A stretch of DNA of 64,000 bases from Phenylobacterium aquaticum (lineage in GTDB: Bacteria; Pseudomonadota; Alphaproteobacteria; Caulobacterales; Caulobacteraceae). The stretch lies in NCBI RefSeq assembly GCF_022695515.1, contig NZ_JALDPT010000001.1, forward strand, positions 1-64,000, given 5' to 3'. The position numbers were made by a program, and so were the translations under genes. Of this stretch, positions 8,932-17,859 are shown piece after piece. Each line of letters starts with the position of its first letter. Position 1 is the stretch's first letter. The notes below the pieces were generated by a model, which made no database searches, had not been told where the DNA came from, and saw only the letters and a list, made by a program, of their open reading frames with translations.

Positions 8932-9387
8932 TTAATCGTCGTCGCCGCCGTTACCTTGCGCTGCCTGCTTCATTGGACGCGCGCAGCGCAGGGTCAGGAA
9001 GGTGGTGAGGCTGAGCACAACGGCGATGTCGTAGAGCCCGTAGCCGACGGCGGCCCCGAGGGCGCCGGTGGCCCACAGGCTGGCGGCGGTCGCGGTGCCT
9101 GTCGCCTTGCCGCCCTCCTTCAGGATCGCGCCGCCGCCGATGAAGCCCACGCCGGTGATCAGCCCTTCCAAAATCCGGGCCTGGCCCATCGATTCGCGGC
9201 CGAGCACGGCGATCCCCACCAGCACAAACCCGCAGCTGGCGATGGCGACGAGCGGAAACGTCCGGATGCCGGCGCTGCGATCCTCGCGCTCGCGATCCCA
9301 TCCGACGGGCAAGGCGAGGGCGTAGGCCAGGCCCAGATTGAAGACATGGGTCGCGATCTCCCAGAGGCCGGCGGCGTTGGCGGTCAT
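8932..9387 (-). CDS. MgtC/SapB family membrane protein
   Basis: 151-aa inner-membrane protein of the MgtC/SapB/YhiD family. It has four to five helices with the conserved RTFPLVAIASCG, the GVGFIGGGAIL segment and the TAASLWATGALGAAVG helix. Family members are linked to survival at low Mg2+ and acid, and in MgtC to inhibition of the F-ATPase. The short form without the C-terminal ACT-like domain is seen here. ATG 9387 is preceded by GGGGA. It is a single-gene unit divergent from the 9520 secreted protein. Confidence 0.85.
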   Translation of the reverse strand: MTANAAGLWEIATHVFNLGLAYALALPVGWDREREDRSAGIRTFPLVAIASCGFVLVGIAVLGRESMGQARILEGLITGVGFIGGGAILKEGGKATGTATAASLWATGALGAAVGYGLYDIAVVLSLTTFLTLRCARPMKQAAQGNGGDDD

Positions 9388-9519
9388 GGGAATCCCCGTC
9401 TCGATGTCTTGTGCAAGATGAACAGAAGATGACGCCGACCGTTCCGTCTGAGTTCAGGCGCGCGGAGAGAAGATGCCTGATCGCTGGATGGGTTCGCCAT
9501 CCGGCAAAGGAGACCACCC

Positions 9520-9888
9520 ATGAGACTCCTCATCGCCGCCACGGCGGCTGTTTCAGTCCTCGGCGGCTCGGCGGCGCTCGCCCAGCCTTACGGCTACGGC
9601 GGCCAACAAGGCTACTACGACCAGCAGCCCTATTCCCAGGGGCAGCCGTACTACGATCAGGGGCAACAATACCGTGGCCAGAGCTATGGTCGTGGCTACG
9701 CGCCGCCGGTGCAATACGGCTACGCCCAACCCTACGGGGGCAACGCATACCACGGCGGCTCGCCCTACTACGGCGCCCAGGTCTACGGCTACAACACCCG
9801 CCCCGACCGCCATGTGCGCCGCGAGCACCGTCGTGACCGGGACCGCCACTATATGGCCCCGCGCGGCGGATACGATCGCCACTGGTAG
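9520..9888 (+). CDS. Secreted Gln/Tyr/Gly-rich protein
   Basis: 122-aa exported protein. The signal peptide is MRLLIAATAAVSVLGGSAAL with an ALAQ cleavage site. The mature part is low-complexity (YGYGGQQGYYDQQPY and related repeats) and ends in a very basic tail (RREHRRDRDRHY). It is one of several proteins of this style in the window (13252, 17090, 39173, 42290, 45035). The function is unknown; an envelope or aggregation-prone extracellular role is only a guess. AAGGAG lies upstream of the ATG. Confidence 0.65.
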   Translation: MRLLIAATAAVSVLGGSAALAQPYGYGGQQGYYDQQPYSQGQPYYDQGQQYRGQSYGRGYAPPVQYGYAQPYGGNAYHGGSPYYGAQVYGYNTRPDRHVRREHRRDRDRHYMAPRGGYDRHW

Positions 9889-9917
9889 GGCGAATGCCGG
9901 CCCTGACCCGCAAAAAC

Positions 9918-9945
9918 AGCGCCTCGCTCGCCCGAGCGGGGCGCT
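9918..9945. terminator. GC-rich hairpin between the 9520 and 9961 genes
   Basis: AGCGCCTCGCTCG / CGAGCGGGGCGCT form a 13-bp stem with one mismatch and a 2-nt loop. An A tract (CAAAAAC) lies on the left side, which is a T tract on the minus strand. On the plus strand no U run follows, so terminator or attenuator function is uncertain. Confidence 0.4.
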
Positions 9946-9960
9946 CGTCAGGAGACTCCG

Positions 9961-10371
9961 ATGACAGATGCCGCCCTCACCGCTTCGGCCCGCCACGAGC
10001 AGGGCCTGATCTGCCCGGCCTGCCGGGTAGACCTGGTCATGACAGACCGACAAGGGGTCGAGATCGACTATTGCCCCAAGTGCCGGGGCGTCTGGCTGGA
10101 CCGCGGCGAACTCGACAAGATCATCGAGCGCAGCGCCGCCTACGAGGCCGGCCTCGGCCAACCGCAGCCTGTCGATGAGCCCCAGCCCCGCACTGCGCCG
10201 GGCTATGGCCAGCCCTGGGGCGGCGGCTATTCGGAGCATGGTGGGGGACACGGGGGCGGCCACGGCGGCGGAAAGCACGGCGGCGGCATGGTGGCCGGCG
10301 CCGGGGATTCCTCGGAAATCTGTTCGACGATTGACACAGCCCTGCAGATCGCCTGGCCGGCGGTCAGCTAG
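9961..10371 (+). CDS. zf-TFIIB domain protein (zinc ribbon), C-terminal frameshift
   Basis: Small cytoplasmic zinc-ribbon protein of the zf-TFIIB family. It has CPACRVDLVM, then CPKCRGVWLDRGELDKI, giving a four-Cys zinc site in the first 45 residues. A linker follows, then a Gly/His-rich tail (GGHGGGHGGGKHGGG). The last residues are unusual in this frame. Adding one G to the G4 run at 10303-10306 restores the typical family end GGFLGNLFDD with a TGA at 10332-10334. The true protein is therefore probably about 124 aa and the listed end is an artefact of a one-base deletion. Confidence 0.8.
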   Translation: MTDAALTASARHEQGLICPACRVDLVMTDRQGVEIDYCPKCRGVWLDRGELDKIIERSAAYEAGLGQPQPVDEPQPRTAPGYGQPWGGGYSEHGGGHGGGHGGGKHGGGMVAGAGDSSEICSTIDTALQIAWPAVS

Positions 10372-10495
10372 GAGCGCAACGCGAACGCGCGGCAGCAGTT
10401 AGGTCTGAGCCTGCCGCGCCACTGTTTGGTTTCGCAAGGCCGCCTTCGTTCTCAACCCTGCCTCGGCGCCCAGCGCCTGCCCTTGTGAGCCCCCT

Positions 10496-11413
10496 ATGAC
10501 GCCTGATCTGGATCTGCGTTCGCTTCGCGTCGGGGCACTGCTCAACAATTCCAGCGGCGGCTGCGACGCAACCTCCCGCGAGGCGCTGCTCGCCATCCTC
10601 GAAGGGGCAGGGATTGAACCCGCCAAGGTGTGGGATGTCGTCGGCAAGGACGTCGACCAGGCCTTGAGCGAGGCGATCGAGACCGGGGTGGACGTGCTGA
10701 TCGTCCTGGGCGGTGACGGGACCATCCGCTCTGCGGCTCAGCGCTGCGACCAGGACGGCCCGATGCTGGTTCCGCTTCCGGGCGGCACCATGAACATGCT
10801 GCCCAAGGCGCTCTACGGTGCACGGCCCTGGCGGCAGGCGCTCAGCGATACCCTGAACGCACCGTTCATCCAGGCCGTCCACGCGGGCGAGGTCGGCGCC
10901 CATCGGTTCTTCGTCGCCGGCGTCTTCGGTAGCGCGTCCCTACTGGCCGAGGCGCGGGAGTCGATCCGCGAAGGCGACCTTGTCGGGGCATTGGGCCAGG
11001 GCGTTTCGGCTATCCGCCAGGCGCTGGGGCATGAACTCACCTATCGCTTCGAAGGCCAGGCGCCGTCGAAGGCTGAAGCCGTGGTTGTGCTCTGTCCGCT
11101 GCCGCCGCCGCAGAGCGATCTGGACGTGCTGCTGGAGGCCGCGGCCATCGACATCGGGGGTGCGGGCGACGCTGTTCGGCTGGCCCTGATGTCGGCGTTC
11201 CGGGACTGGCGGGCGGACCAGACCGTGACCCATGCCCGATTGCAGAGCCTGGACATCGCTTCGGATGATCCGATCCCCGCTATCCTCGACGGGGAGCGAT
11301 TCACCCTCGGGCGCACGGCGCGCGTGGCGCGGGTCAAGCAGGCCTTCTACGCCTTGCGGCCCGCGCCGGGACCCGAGGACGCTTTGGATGCATCGCCGAC
11401 GGAAGGAACCTAG
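10496..11413 (+). CDS. Diacylglycerol kinase family lipid kinase
   Basis: 305-aa protein with the DAGK catalytic fold. Near the N-terminus is RVGALLNNSSGG, then the nucleotide-binding VLGGDGTIRSAAQ and the loop PLPGGTMNMLPKAL. The C-terminal lobe ends with ILDGERF, the conserved substrate-lobe motif. It likely phosphorylates a lipid or long-chain base at the membrane. It lies 3 bp before the dihydrolipoamide dehydrogenase start and is probably cotranscribed with it. Confidence 0.85.
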   Translation: MTPDLDLRSLRVGALLNNSSGGCDATSREALLAILEGAGIEPAKVWDVVGKDVDQALSEAIETGVDVLIVLGGDGTIRSAAQRCDQDGPMLVPLPGGTMNMLPKALYGARPWRQALSDTLNAPFIQAVHAGEVGAHRFFVAGVFGSASLLAEARESIREGDLVGALGQGVSAIRQALGHELTYRFEGQAPSKAEAVVVLCPLPPPQSDLDVLLEAAAIDIGGAGDAVRLALMSAFRDWRADQTVTHARLQSLDIASDDPIPAILDGERFTLGRTARVARVKQAFYALRPAPGPEDALDASPTEGT

Positions 11414-11415
11414 TC

Positions 11416-12820
11416 ATGGCTGACTATGACGTCGTCATTATCGGCGGCGGCCCCCGGCGGCTACCCTGCTGCGATCCGCGCCAGTCAGCTCGGCATGAAG
11501 GTTGCCGTCATCGAGGAGCGGGACCTGCTGGGCGGCACATGCCTGAACATCGGCTGCATCCCCTCCAAAGCGCTGCTGCAGTCCACCGAGCGTCTGGTGG
11601 CGGCCCAGCACCTCGCCGCCTTTGGCGTCCTGGCGGACAATGTGCGCGCCGATCTGACCGGCGTCATGGCCCACAAGACCAAGATCGTCGGCGAGCTGGG
11701 CGCCGGCGTCGCCTATCTCTTCAAGAAGAACGGCGTCACCTGGCTCAAGGGTCGAGGCCGCCTGCTCGCCGCCGACCGGGTTGCGGTGACGAAAGCCGAT
11801 GGGACGGTCGGGGAGATCAGCGCATCCCGCGCGGTGATCATCGCCACTGGCTCGGAGTCCACACCCTTGCCCAGCGTGCCCGTCGACGAGCGCCGGATCG
11901 TCTCATCGGCCGGCGCCCTCAGCCTGTCGGAAATTCCGAAGCGGCTGGTCGTCATCGGCGGCGGCTACGTCGGTCTGGAATTGGGGTCGGTGTGGCGGCG
12001 GCTGGGCAGCGAAGTCATCGTCGTCGAGTTCATGGACCGGATCGCGGCCGGATTGGACGCCGAGATGGCCGAGGCGCTGCAGAAGGTCCTCGAGAAGCAG
12101 GGCATGACGTTCCAACTCGCCCGCAAGGTCGTAGGCAGCCGGCCGACGGACGGCGGCGTGACCCTCGACCTTGAGCCGAGCGCCGGCGGCGAAGCTGCCC
12201 AGCTCGACGCGGACTACGTCCTGGTCTCCATTGGCCGGCGCGCCATGACGGCCGACGTCGGCTTCGAGGACGTTGGCGTTCAGCTGGACCCGAAAGGCCG
12301 CGTGACGGTGGACGAACGCTTCCAGACCAGCGTGCCCGGCGTCTACGCGATCGGCGACGTCATCGGCGGGCTGATGCTTGCGCACAAGGTGGAGGAAGAA
12401 GGTATCGCGCTGGCCGAGCAACTCGCCGGCGGATTCGGCCATGTGGACTACGCAACGATACCGGCCGTCGTCTACACTTGGCCGGAACTGGCGTCCGTCG
12501 GGCGAACCGAGGAAGAACTGAAGGCCAGCGCCGTCAACTACAAGGTCGGCAAGTTCCCGTTCTCGGCCAACGCTATGGCCAAGGCGCGCCTGGAGCCTGG
12601 GGGCCTGGTGAAGGTCTTGGCCGACGCGACGACCGACGAGATTCTGGGCGTTCATATCCTGGGTCCCGACGCCGGATCGCTGATCCATGAAGCCGTGGTG
12701 GCGATGACCTTCCGGGCGGCCTCGGAAGACATCGCCCGCACCAGCCATGCCCACCCGACCTTGCCGGAGGCGCTTCGCGAGGCCTGCCTGGCGGTGGAGA
12801 AGCGGACAATCAATCTTTGA
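11416..12820 (+). CDS. lpdA: Dihydrolipoyl dehydrogenase, frameshift at residue 12
   Basis: FAD-dependent pyridine nucleotide-disulfide oxidoreductase, the E3 type that reoxidises dihydrolipoamide with NAD+. The start MADYDVVIIGGGP is in one frame and GGYPAAIRASQLG onward in another. The C5 run at 11451-11455 has one C too many for GGGPGGYPAA. The redox centre is GGTCLNIGCIPSK, the NAD-binding GGGYVGLELGS follows, and the C-terminal dimer motif HAHPTLPEALREA carries the catalytic His-Glu. No E1/E2 genes are adjacent, so it is a stand-alone copy. The hairpin GGGCG-GT-CGCCC just after the stop could help separate it from the convergent DUF190 gene. Confidence 0.9.
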
Positions 12821-12838
12821 GCGAGGGCGGTCGCCCGT

Positions 12839-13183
12839 TCAGCGTCGATGGCCGCCGTGGCGGTGGCCGCCGTACCCGACGATATCGACCGCCTCCAGGG
12901 TCACCAGGCCGGTGTCGTCGGAGACCTCAAGGGTATCCTGAAAGGCCTGCAGCGCCGGCTTGGTGTCCGTAAGTTCGAATATCACATGCTTGCCGGGCTC
13001 GAGGTCCGTAGCCTTCGCCATATGGACAGTGGAGGCCGGCCCGAAGGCGTCCAACACCTGCAGGACCGCTGCGTTGGTGATCCCCATGGACCTGGCCCGG
13101 GCCATCAGGACCGCCCAGTAGGGCTGTCCGTCGCGCAGCGCCGCTGCGTCGACGTAGACGCGCAGCAGGTGTGTCTGGCTCAT
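12839..13183 (-). CDS. DUF190 family protein (PII-like fold)
   Basis: 114-aa cytoplasmic protein of the DUF190 family. It has LLRVYVDAAALRDGQPYWAV, then ARSMGITNAAVLQVLDAFG and a C-terminal ferredoxin-like strand set. DUF190 proteins resemble PII signalling proteins and are often found beside CrcB fluoride channels or other ion transporters. Here the neighbours are dihydrolipoyl dehydrogenase (convergent) and a small lipoprotein, and no crcB is seen. The His/Gly tail (GGHRHGGHRR) echoes other proteins in this window. Confidence 0.8.
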   Translation of the reverse strand: MSQTHLLRVYVDAAALRDGQPYWAVLMARARSMGITNAAVLQVLDAFGPASTVHMAKATDLEPGKHVIFELTDTKPALQAFQDTLEVSDDTGLVTLEAVDIVGYGGHRHGGHRR

Positions 13184-13251
13184 GGTTGTTCCTAGCCTGT
13201 GCGGTCCGTCAACCGACCCAGTGCAAAGGACAGCGCAGGGTAGACACCAGC

Positions 13252-13518
13252 TCAGTGCCGCCGGCCGCCCAGATGGCCAAAGCCGTTGTGGCCGCTCGAA
13301 TATCCGCGTGAAGGATAGGCGTGGCGATCATAGCGGTAGGGCGCGGCGTAGATCGAGCCTCGTCCGTAGCCGTAGGGCGCGCGGTAGGAAGCGCTCGGAT
13401 AGGATCGTCCGTAGTAGCCGTAATCGCCGGCGCCGTAGGTCGAGCATCCGGCCAGAGCCAGTCCGGATAGTCCCGCAGCCACCAGCATGGACACCTTTCT
13501 GACGGTTCTCCTCGGCAT
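13252..13518 (-). CDS. Small Tyr/Gly/Arg-rich lipoprotein
   Basis: 88-aa exported protein with a lipobox (LALAGC) after a basic signal peptide. The mature part is low-complexity (GAGDYGYYGRSYPS and similar) and ends HNGFGHLGGRRH. AAGGAG is placed 8-9 nt before the ATG. The upstream DNA on the minus strand holds GGGAC-N16-CGTTG, close to the alphaproteobacterial EcfG promoter. The function is unknown. Confidence 0.6.
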   Translation of the reverse strand: MPRRTVRKVSMLVAAGLSGLALAGCSTYGAGDYGYYGRSYPSASYRAPYGYGRGSIYAAPYRYDRHAYPSRGYSSGHNGFGHLGGRRH

Positions 13519-13698
13519 CGCCGGTCTCCTTCATTTAGACAACGTCCCATAAAGACAAACGTCCCATCGCCCCCGTTCGTTCAGAGGTGGCGTCGGGCCA
13601 ACCGGGGCGCCACCCCCGCCGCGACTCGCGCGGCGTGCGTCGATCCTTGATTTCAAGCGTTGCGCCTCAGCGGATCGAACAAGGACAGGGACCAGACC

Positions 13699-14592
13699 AT
13701 GGGTGCAGGCCACGACCACGCCGGCGGAACCACCAACAGCCGGCGGCTGATGATCGCGCTGGCCCTGACCAGTACCTTCCTGATCGCCGAGGTCATCGCA
13801 GGCCTGGTGTTCAACAGCCTGGCGCTGCTCTCTGACGCGGCCCACATGTTCACCGACGCCGCCGCCCTCGCCATCGCCCTGATCGCTATCCGCATCGGCG
13901 CGAAGCCCGCCGATGAGCGGCGCACGTTCGGCTACCGCCGCTTTGAAATCCTGGCGGCCGCCTTCAACGCGCTCCTGCTGTTCGGCGTGGCGATCTACGT
14001 GCTGGTCGAAGGTATCCGTCGTCTCTTGACCCCGGAGACCGTGCAGTCGACCGGCATGCTCATCGTCGCCGTGCTCGGCCTGGGTATCAACCTCATCTCC
14101 ATGCGCCTGCTCGCCGGCGGCAAGGACAAGAGCCTCAACGTCAAGGGCGCTTATCTGGAAGTCTGGGCCGACATGCTGGGCTCGCTCGGCGTCATCGTCG
14201 GCGCGCTCGTCATCCGGTTCACCGGCTGGCCGTGGGTCGACCCGATCGTGGCCATCGCCATCGGCCTGTGGGTGCTGCCCAGGACCTGGATCCTGCTTCG
14301 CGACAGCACCAACATCCTCCTGGAGAGCGCGCCGCGCGGCGCGGTCCTCGCCGACATCCGCACGGTGATGTCCGAAACGGAGGGGGTCGCCGGTGTGCAC
14401 GACCTCCACGTCTGGGTCAGCGGCGCTGATCAGTCGAGCCTTTCGGCCCATGTGTTCCTGGCGCCGGGCGCAGACGCCGAGGCGGTGCGGCTCGCCGTCG
14501 CTGCGCGGCTTCGTGACGACCACAAGATTGAGCATTTGACGCTGCAGACTGAGCGGGAGCCCTGTCAGGACGCCGCCATCGCGCACCTCTAG
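13699..14592 (+). CDS. Cation diffusion facilitator (ZitB/CzcD-like)
   Basis: 297-aa inner-membrane CDF exporter, second copy in the window. A short His-containing N-terminus (MGAGHDHAGG) is followed by TM2 LLSDAAHMFTDAAAL and TM5 YLEVWADMLGSLG. TM5 has a Glu where the 5061 paralogue has His. A C-terminal domain (VHDLHVWVSGADQ) completes it. ATG 13699 is preceded by AAGGACAGG; the longer frame from 13660 adds an unconserved leader. It is a single gene with no CadR-type promoter seen, so its control differs from the 5061 copy. Confidence 0.9.
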   Translation: MGAGHDHAGGTTNSRRLMIALALTSTFLIAEVIAGLVFNSLALLSDAAHMFTDAAALAIALIAIRIGAKPADERRTFGYRRFEILAAAFNALLLFGVAIYVLVEGIRRLLTPETVQSTGMLIVAVLGLGINLISMRLLAGGKDKSLNVKGAYLEVWADMLGSLGVIVGALVIRFTGWPWVDPIVAIAIGLWVLPRTWILLRDSTNILLESAPRGAVLADIRTVMSETEGVAGVHDLHVWVSGADQSSLSAHVFLAPGADAEAVRLAVAARLRDDHKIEHLTLQTEREPCQDAAIAHL

Positions 14593-14639
14593 GCCATGCA
14601 TTATGTTCGGACGCTCACCACGGCAACCGTTGACCCGCC

Positions 14640-15029
14640 CTACCTCGCGTGATGGCCCTCAGCGCCTAGGATGGGGCCGACTACGGCTTCGAAGGCGCGG
14701 CGGAATTGCCAATGGTCGATCGGCTTCTCGACGACTGCGGGCGCGGCGACGTCACGAAGCATGTCGAGGTTTCCCGTGACATAGAAATGAGGAATCGTGC
14801 CCAATTGGCGAACGATGGACTGGATGGCGTCGATCCCGGTGCCTCCGACGATTCGGATGTCAGCTGTTATCAGGTCGGGGCGCCGGCCGATGGCCCGCTC
14901 CAGCGCCTCCGCGGTAGATGAGGCGAAGTCCACCGACGCGAGTCCCAGGTCTCGCAACAGTATCTCCACCTCCAGGGCGATGATCATTTCATCTTCGACG
15001 ACGAGCGCGTGCCGCACGACCTTCGCCAT
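14640..15029 (-). CDS. Single-domain response regulator (receiver only)
   Basis: 129-aa receiver domain without an output domain. Acidic pair VVEDEM near the N-terminus, phospho-acceptor DIRIVGGTG (Asp in LITADI), Thr at FYVTGN and Lys at VVEKPI. Closely related to the receiver at 59228 (shared VEDEM-IALE-E and GGTG-DAI patterns). Start ATG 15029 begins right at the domain; the longer frame from 15113 has no conserved sequence. No partner kinase is adjacent. Confidence 0.8.
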   Translation of the reverse strand: MAKVVRHALVVEDEMIIALEVEILLRDLGLASVDFASSTAEALERAIGRRPDLITADIRIVGGTGIDAIQSIVRQLGTIPHFYVTGNLDMLRDVAAPAVVEKPIDHWQFRRAFEAVVGPILGAEGHHAR

Positions 15030-15162
15030 CGTTCTACCTCGTGTGCCGACAGCGTAGCCCCAGTTGACTTTGCCGCCTTCCCTCGAAGGGCTGTCTCCAC
15101 AATGGCTATACAACAGAATCGACCTAACCGTCAGGTCGAGTGAAAGGCGTGTGCCGCAAACT

Positions 15163-15759
15163 CTAGTGGGGCGCGGGGCGCTGGATCCGCGGACCTAGAT
15201 TTTCCAACACCGCGCGCGCCTCGAAGGCCGCGGGATCGTCGAGGGGCTTCGCACCCCTAGCCATGACGATCTCGGCGGTCGCCTCGAACTTCTGGATTGT
15301 GCGGACGTCGATCCGGTTGGCGAAGAAGGGGCCTCCCATGTGCGAATCCCATGTATTCCAGCCGTGGCCGCCATGGTAGCGCCAAGTTGGGGCGAAGTGG
15401 CCGAAGTGGGAGCCGTACCACGAATTGTAGAACGGGTCGGTCTGCAGATAGGTCTGAGTCCGCCGGTCCGTTTGCCGGTCAGCGATCGAGAACCAGTCGT
15501 AGCCCTGGGCTTGGGTGAGTTCGGCCGCGCGGAACAGCAGGTAGCTCTCCACCGTCTCGCGCGAGGTGAGGCTGTTGCCGGCGAACGTCACCCGGAAGCG
15601 GTTCGGCTCGATGCGTTGTTCGGAAAAACCCCCCGCGACCGCCTGTTGCGCCAAACGAGGCTGATAGGGCGTGGCGGTGGCGCAGGCGCTGAGGGCGGCG
15701 AGCGCCGCTACAGCAGCAAGAGCGCGCATCGTCGAAGCGGCAAATCTATTGTTGGTCAT
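15163..15759 (-). CDS. CC0125/CC1285-like lipoprotein
   Basis: 198-aa lipoprotein. The signal peptide ends in a lipobox (LAALSAC). The mature domain has PNRFRVTFAGNSLTSRETV, then LLFRAAELTQAQGYDWFSI, a pattern seen in the caulobacterial CC0125/CC1285 lipoprotein family, followed by a Gly/His/Trp-rich region and a conserved end (AFEARAVLENLGPR). It probably sits in the outer membrane or periplasm. Function unknown; useful mainly as a taxonomic hint. Confidence 0.7.
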   Translation of the reverse strand: MTNNRFAASTMRALAAVAALAALSACATATPYQPRLAQQAVAGGFSEQRIEPNRFRVTFAGNSLTSRETVESYLLFRAAELTQAQGYDWFSIADRQTDRRTQTYLQTDPFYNSWYGSHFGHFAPTWRYHGGHGWNTWDSHMGGPFFANRIDVRTIQKFEATAEIVMARGAKPLDDPAAFEARAVLENLGPRIQRPAPH

Positions 15760-15846
15760 GGTTAGTCAACTCCGGGTGCGGCGACACGGTTGCCCAGGGC
15801 GGACATCAGCCGATCTAGGCGCGCCGACAAGGCAGGTCACTCACGC

Positions 15847-16569
15847 CTAACGGGCTGTTCGGGCTCCGTACCGCCCGTATTGCGGGCCCCGCGGATCAAC
15901 GCAGCGGCCGTCATCGGTCCACCCTGACCCGGTCGGCCACAACTGCGTCGTGTTGAAGCGCCGTCGACAATCGCCGGATCGGGCCGAATCTCCAAGGTAT
16001 AGGGAGACGCCGACCGACTGGCGCGCGCCATGGCCGAAGTTCCCGAGGCCGCCGGAGCCGAAGGCTCCATAGGCACCTGGCCGGTCATAGCCATAATCGT
16101 AATAGCCTCGATACGCGTGCTCGCCGCGGGATTCGCTCACGGCGACGCTCAGCATCCCCGTCTCGCCGATCGGAATGTCAGTCTGGACAAACGCGCTTCG
16201 GTAACCTCCCGTGCCCACCGCCACGCCGGCCTGGCCGTGGATTTGCCGCTTCACTTCGATGTCCTGGCCTGTGAGCGGGGCATAGTTGCTCCAGGGCGTT
16301 GACGGCGCGCTGCGGATGAAAGCGTCGATCTGCGCATCGGTGCTCATCGGAGCCTGCGGGACGACCGGCGGCCCCTCAAACCGCGAACTCTGTTGGACCG
16401 CGGCGACAACAGGCGGGGCCGTGGCGATCGGATCCTGTTCCGCGTCGGCGACCGCTGCGGTCGCCATCAGTGAGAGTGACGCGGTCATGGCGGCGCACGC
16501 GCAGACATTGACCGCGTCCCGGGCCGGAATGCGGCGGCTCGCAGTCGCGTTAAGCCCGAAAGTCCTCAT
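15847..16569 (-). CDS. Hypothetical secreted protein
   Basis: 240-aa protein with an N-terminal hydrophobic leader (residues 20-42). The middle contains TDAQIDAFIRSAPSTPWSNY and RQIHGQAGVAVGTGGYRSAF, then IPIGETGMLSVAVSESRG, which resembles short beta-strands of an outer-membrane or envelope protein, and a Gly/Tyr-rich end. The start overlaps the stop of the CusF-like gene (16566) by 4 bp, so the two are probably translated from one message. No family name. Confidence 0.55.
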   Translation of the reverse strand: MRTFGLNATASRRIPARDAVNVCACAAMTASLSLMATAAVADAEQDPIATAPPVVAAVQQSSRFEGPPVVPQAPMSTDAQIDAFIRSAPSTPWSNYAPLTGQDIEVKRQIHGQAGVAVGTGGYRSAFVQTDIPIGETGMLSVAVSESRGEHAYRGYYDYGYDRPGAYGAFGSGGLGNFGHGARQSVGVSLYLGDSARSGDCRRRFNTTQLWPTGSGWTDDGRCVDPRGPQYGRYGARTAR

Positions 16570-17090
16570 CGGCGGAACGCCGCACGCGACAGCTCGTCGC
16601 TGGCCTTCGGCGCAGGCGCGGGCGGCGGGGGCGCCACGGCAAGCGGCGGCTCCCTGACGACGGCAGGTTTGGGCGTGAGTGACTGCAACTGAGTGATCTG
16701 CTGGCTCTCCATCTTGAAGCCCACTTTGTCGCCGACCGCCACGCCTTCGAGCAGCTTGCTCCTACTGACCTGGAACGGCTTCGTTCCCGCCGGCCAGTTC
16801 ATCACCTCGATCGGCTGGTAGGTGATCGTCACCTGCCCATTGGCCGCATCGATACCTTCGACCACGCCGTACGCCATGTAGTCGCTCAGGTTGACCGGCG
16901 CCCGCGCGACCGGCGGAGGGACGGGGGCGCGTCTCGGCGCCGGCCGGCTCGGCCCGCGACCCGCGGGCGTACGACTGGATTGGGGCATGCGGCCCCGGCC
17001 GCCATACTGGGCGAGCGCGGGCAGCGCCATGGCGAGTCCCGCGATGACGATGAGCGGCAGAGCGAGTTTCATGGCGATGCTTTTGTCCAT
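16566..17090 (-). CDS. CusF-like domain protein, exported
   Basis: 174-aa exported protein with a signal peptide (MKLALPLIVIAGLAMALPAL, cleavage near ALAQ) and a Pro/Arg-rich linker. The CusF-like barrel follows: YGVVEGIDAANGQVTITYQP, NWPAGTKPF and VGDKVGFKMES. The Trp is present but the His and Met ligands of CusF are not clearly placed, so copper binding is less certain than for the 4413 protein. The ATG at 17090 overlaps the TGA of the preceding lipoprotein (TGATG), which shows tight coupling. Confidence 0.6.
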   Translation of the reverse strand: MDKSIAMKLALPLIVIAGLAMALPALAQYGGRGRMPQSSRTPAGRGPSRPAPRRAPVPPPVARAPVNLSDYMAYGVVEGIDAANGQVTITYQPIEVMNWPAGTKPFQVSRSKLLEGVAVGDKVGFKMESQQITQLQSLTPKPAVVREPPLAVAPPPPAPAPKASDELSRAAFRR

Positions 17091-17536
17091 CAGTGGCGGC
17101 CCCCGCCGCCATGGCCGCCCTCGCGATGGCCGCCGTGGCCACCGCTGAAGTGGCCGTCCCCATGAAAGGCCAATCCGACGCCATAGTAGGGTCGAGGGTA
17201 GTATCCTCGGCCAAAATAGCTTGAAGAATAATAGCGCCCGCTTGCGTACGCCGGCGCGCGAAGCGCCGCCACGATGCAGGGGGCTGGGCCGGCAACAGGA
17301 GTGGCTGGAGGCGCGGCAGCGCTCGAAACCGGGTCGGGGGACATGGCGCCGACCGGCGCGCCAGGCGGGGCTGGCGCCGCTCCGCCAGTCTGTATGGCGC
17401 CGGGCGTGTCGCAGGGGACGACATAGTAGGCGTACTGAGGTTGCTGGGGCCCGATGAGGCTTGCACAGCCACTGAGGAGAACGGAGCCCGCCAGCGCCAG
17501 GCCAATAGCGATCACGCTTCGCCACATGCGGGACAT
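17090..17536 (-). CDS. Secreted lipoprotein with YYVVPC motif and Gly/His tail
   Basis: 148-aa lipoprotein (lipobox VLLSGC). The mature part starts YAYYVVPCDTPGAIQTG, is Pro/Ala-rich in the middle and ends in a Gly/His run (GGHGGHREGGHGGGGRH). It is paralogous to the 45035 product, which shares YYVVPC, PGAI, the YYSRPFYG-type segment and the same tail. A paired Cys (VPC and APC) and many His could bind metal, but that is inference. Confidence 0.6.
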   Translation of the reverse strand: MSRMWRSVIAIGLALAGSVLLSGCASLIGPQQPQYAYYVVPCDTPGAIQTGGAAPAPPGAPVGAMSPDPVSSAAAPPATPVAGPAPCIVAALRAPAYASGRYYSSSYFGRGYYPRPYYGVGLAFHGDGHFSGGHGGHREGGHGGGGRH

Positions 17537-17859
17537 CCCTGGTTACTCAATGGCTGGCATACTGCGCCTTTGATGTGCATCCACCTAGTCAATTGACGGT
17601 GTTGCCAAATTCTCGGCCGCATCTCTGGATGCAGATAGCACCTGGGCTATCCACACTTCGCCCGAACAGAGGCCGCCTGCGGTCATAGTCTCAACTTGGA
17701 ATGAGATGCGCCCGCGGTCCGAGACAGGTCTCCCCGGCGGCCGGGGACTGGGAGGGCCGCCGGCGAGAGCACGGGCCGCTGGGGGGCGGGTGGCGGGATC
17801 GTGCATCCCGGAGGAGTGCGCTCAGATCGTGGCCGGGGTATGGTCGCGGTCGCCCTCCG
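17537..17859. other. Intergenic region, no gene seen
   Basis: 323 bp upstream of the 17536 lipoprotein operon and downstream of the 17860 gene, both on the minus strand. Only short frames of chance composition occur. It probably carries the promoter of the lipoprotein-CusF-16569 operon, but I could not identify a clear motif. Confidence 0.35.

Noticed and set aside
11416..12820. Mercuric reductase as identity of the lpdA-like gene
   Set aside because: The protein lacks the C-terminal Cys pair of MerA and has the HPTLPE dimer motif of dihydrolipoyl dehydrogenase.
13531..14601. Minus-strand frame of 356 codons
   Set aside because: It is the exact antisense of the second CDF gene, rich in His/Asp/Gln as expected from reading a GC-rich membrane-protein gene backwards.
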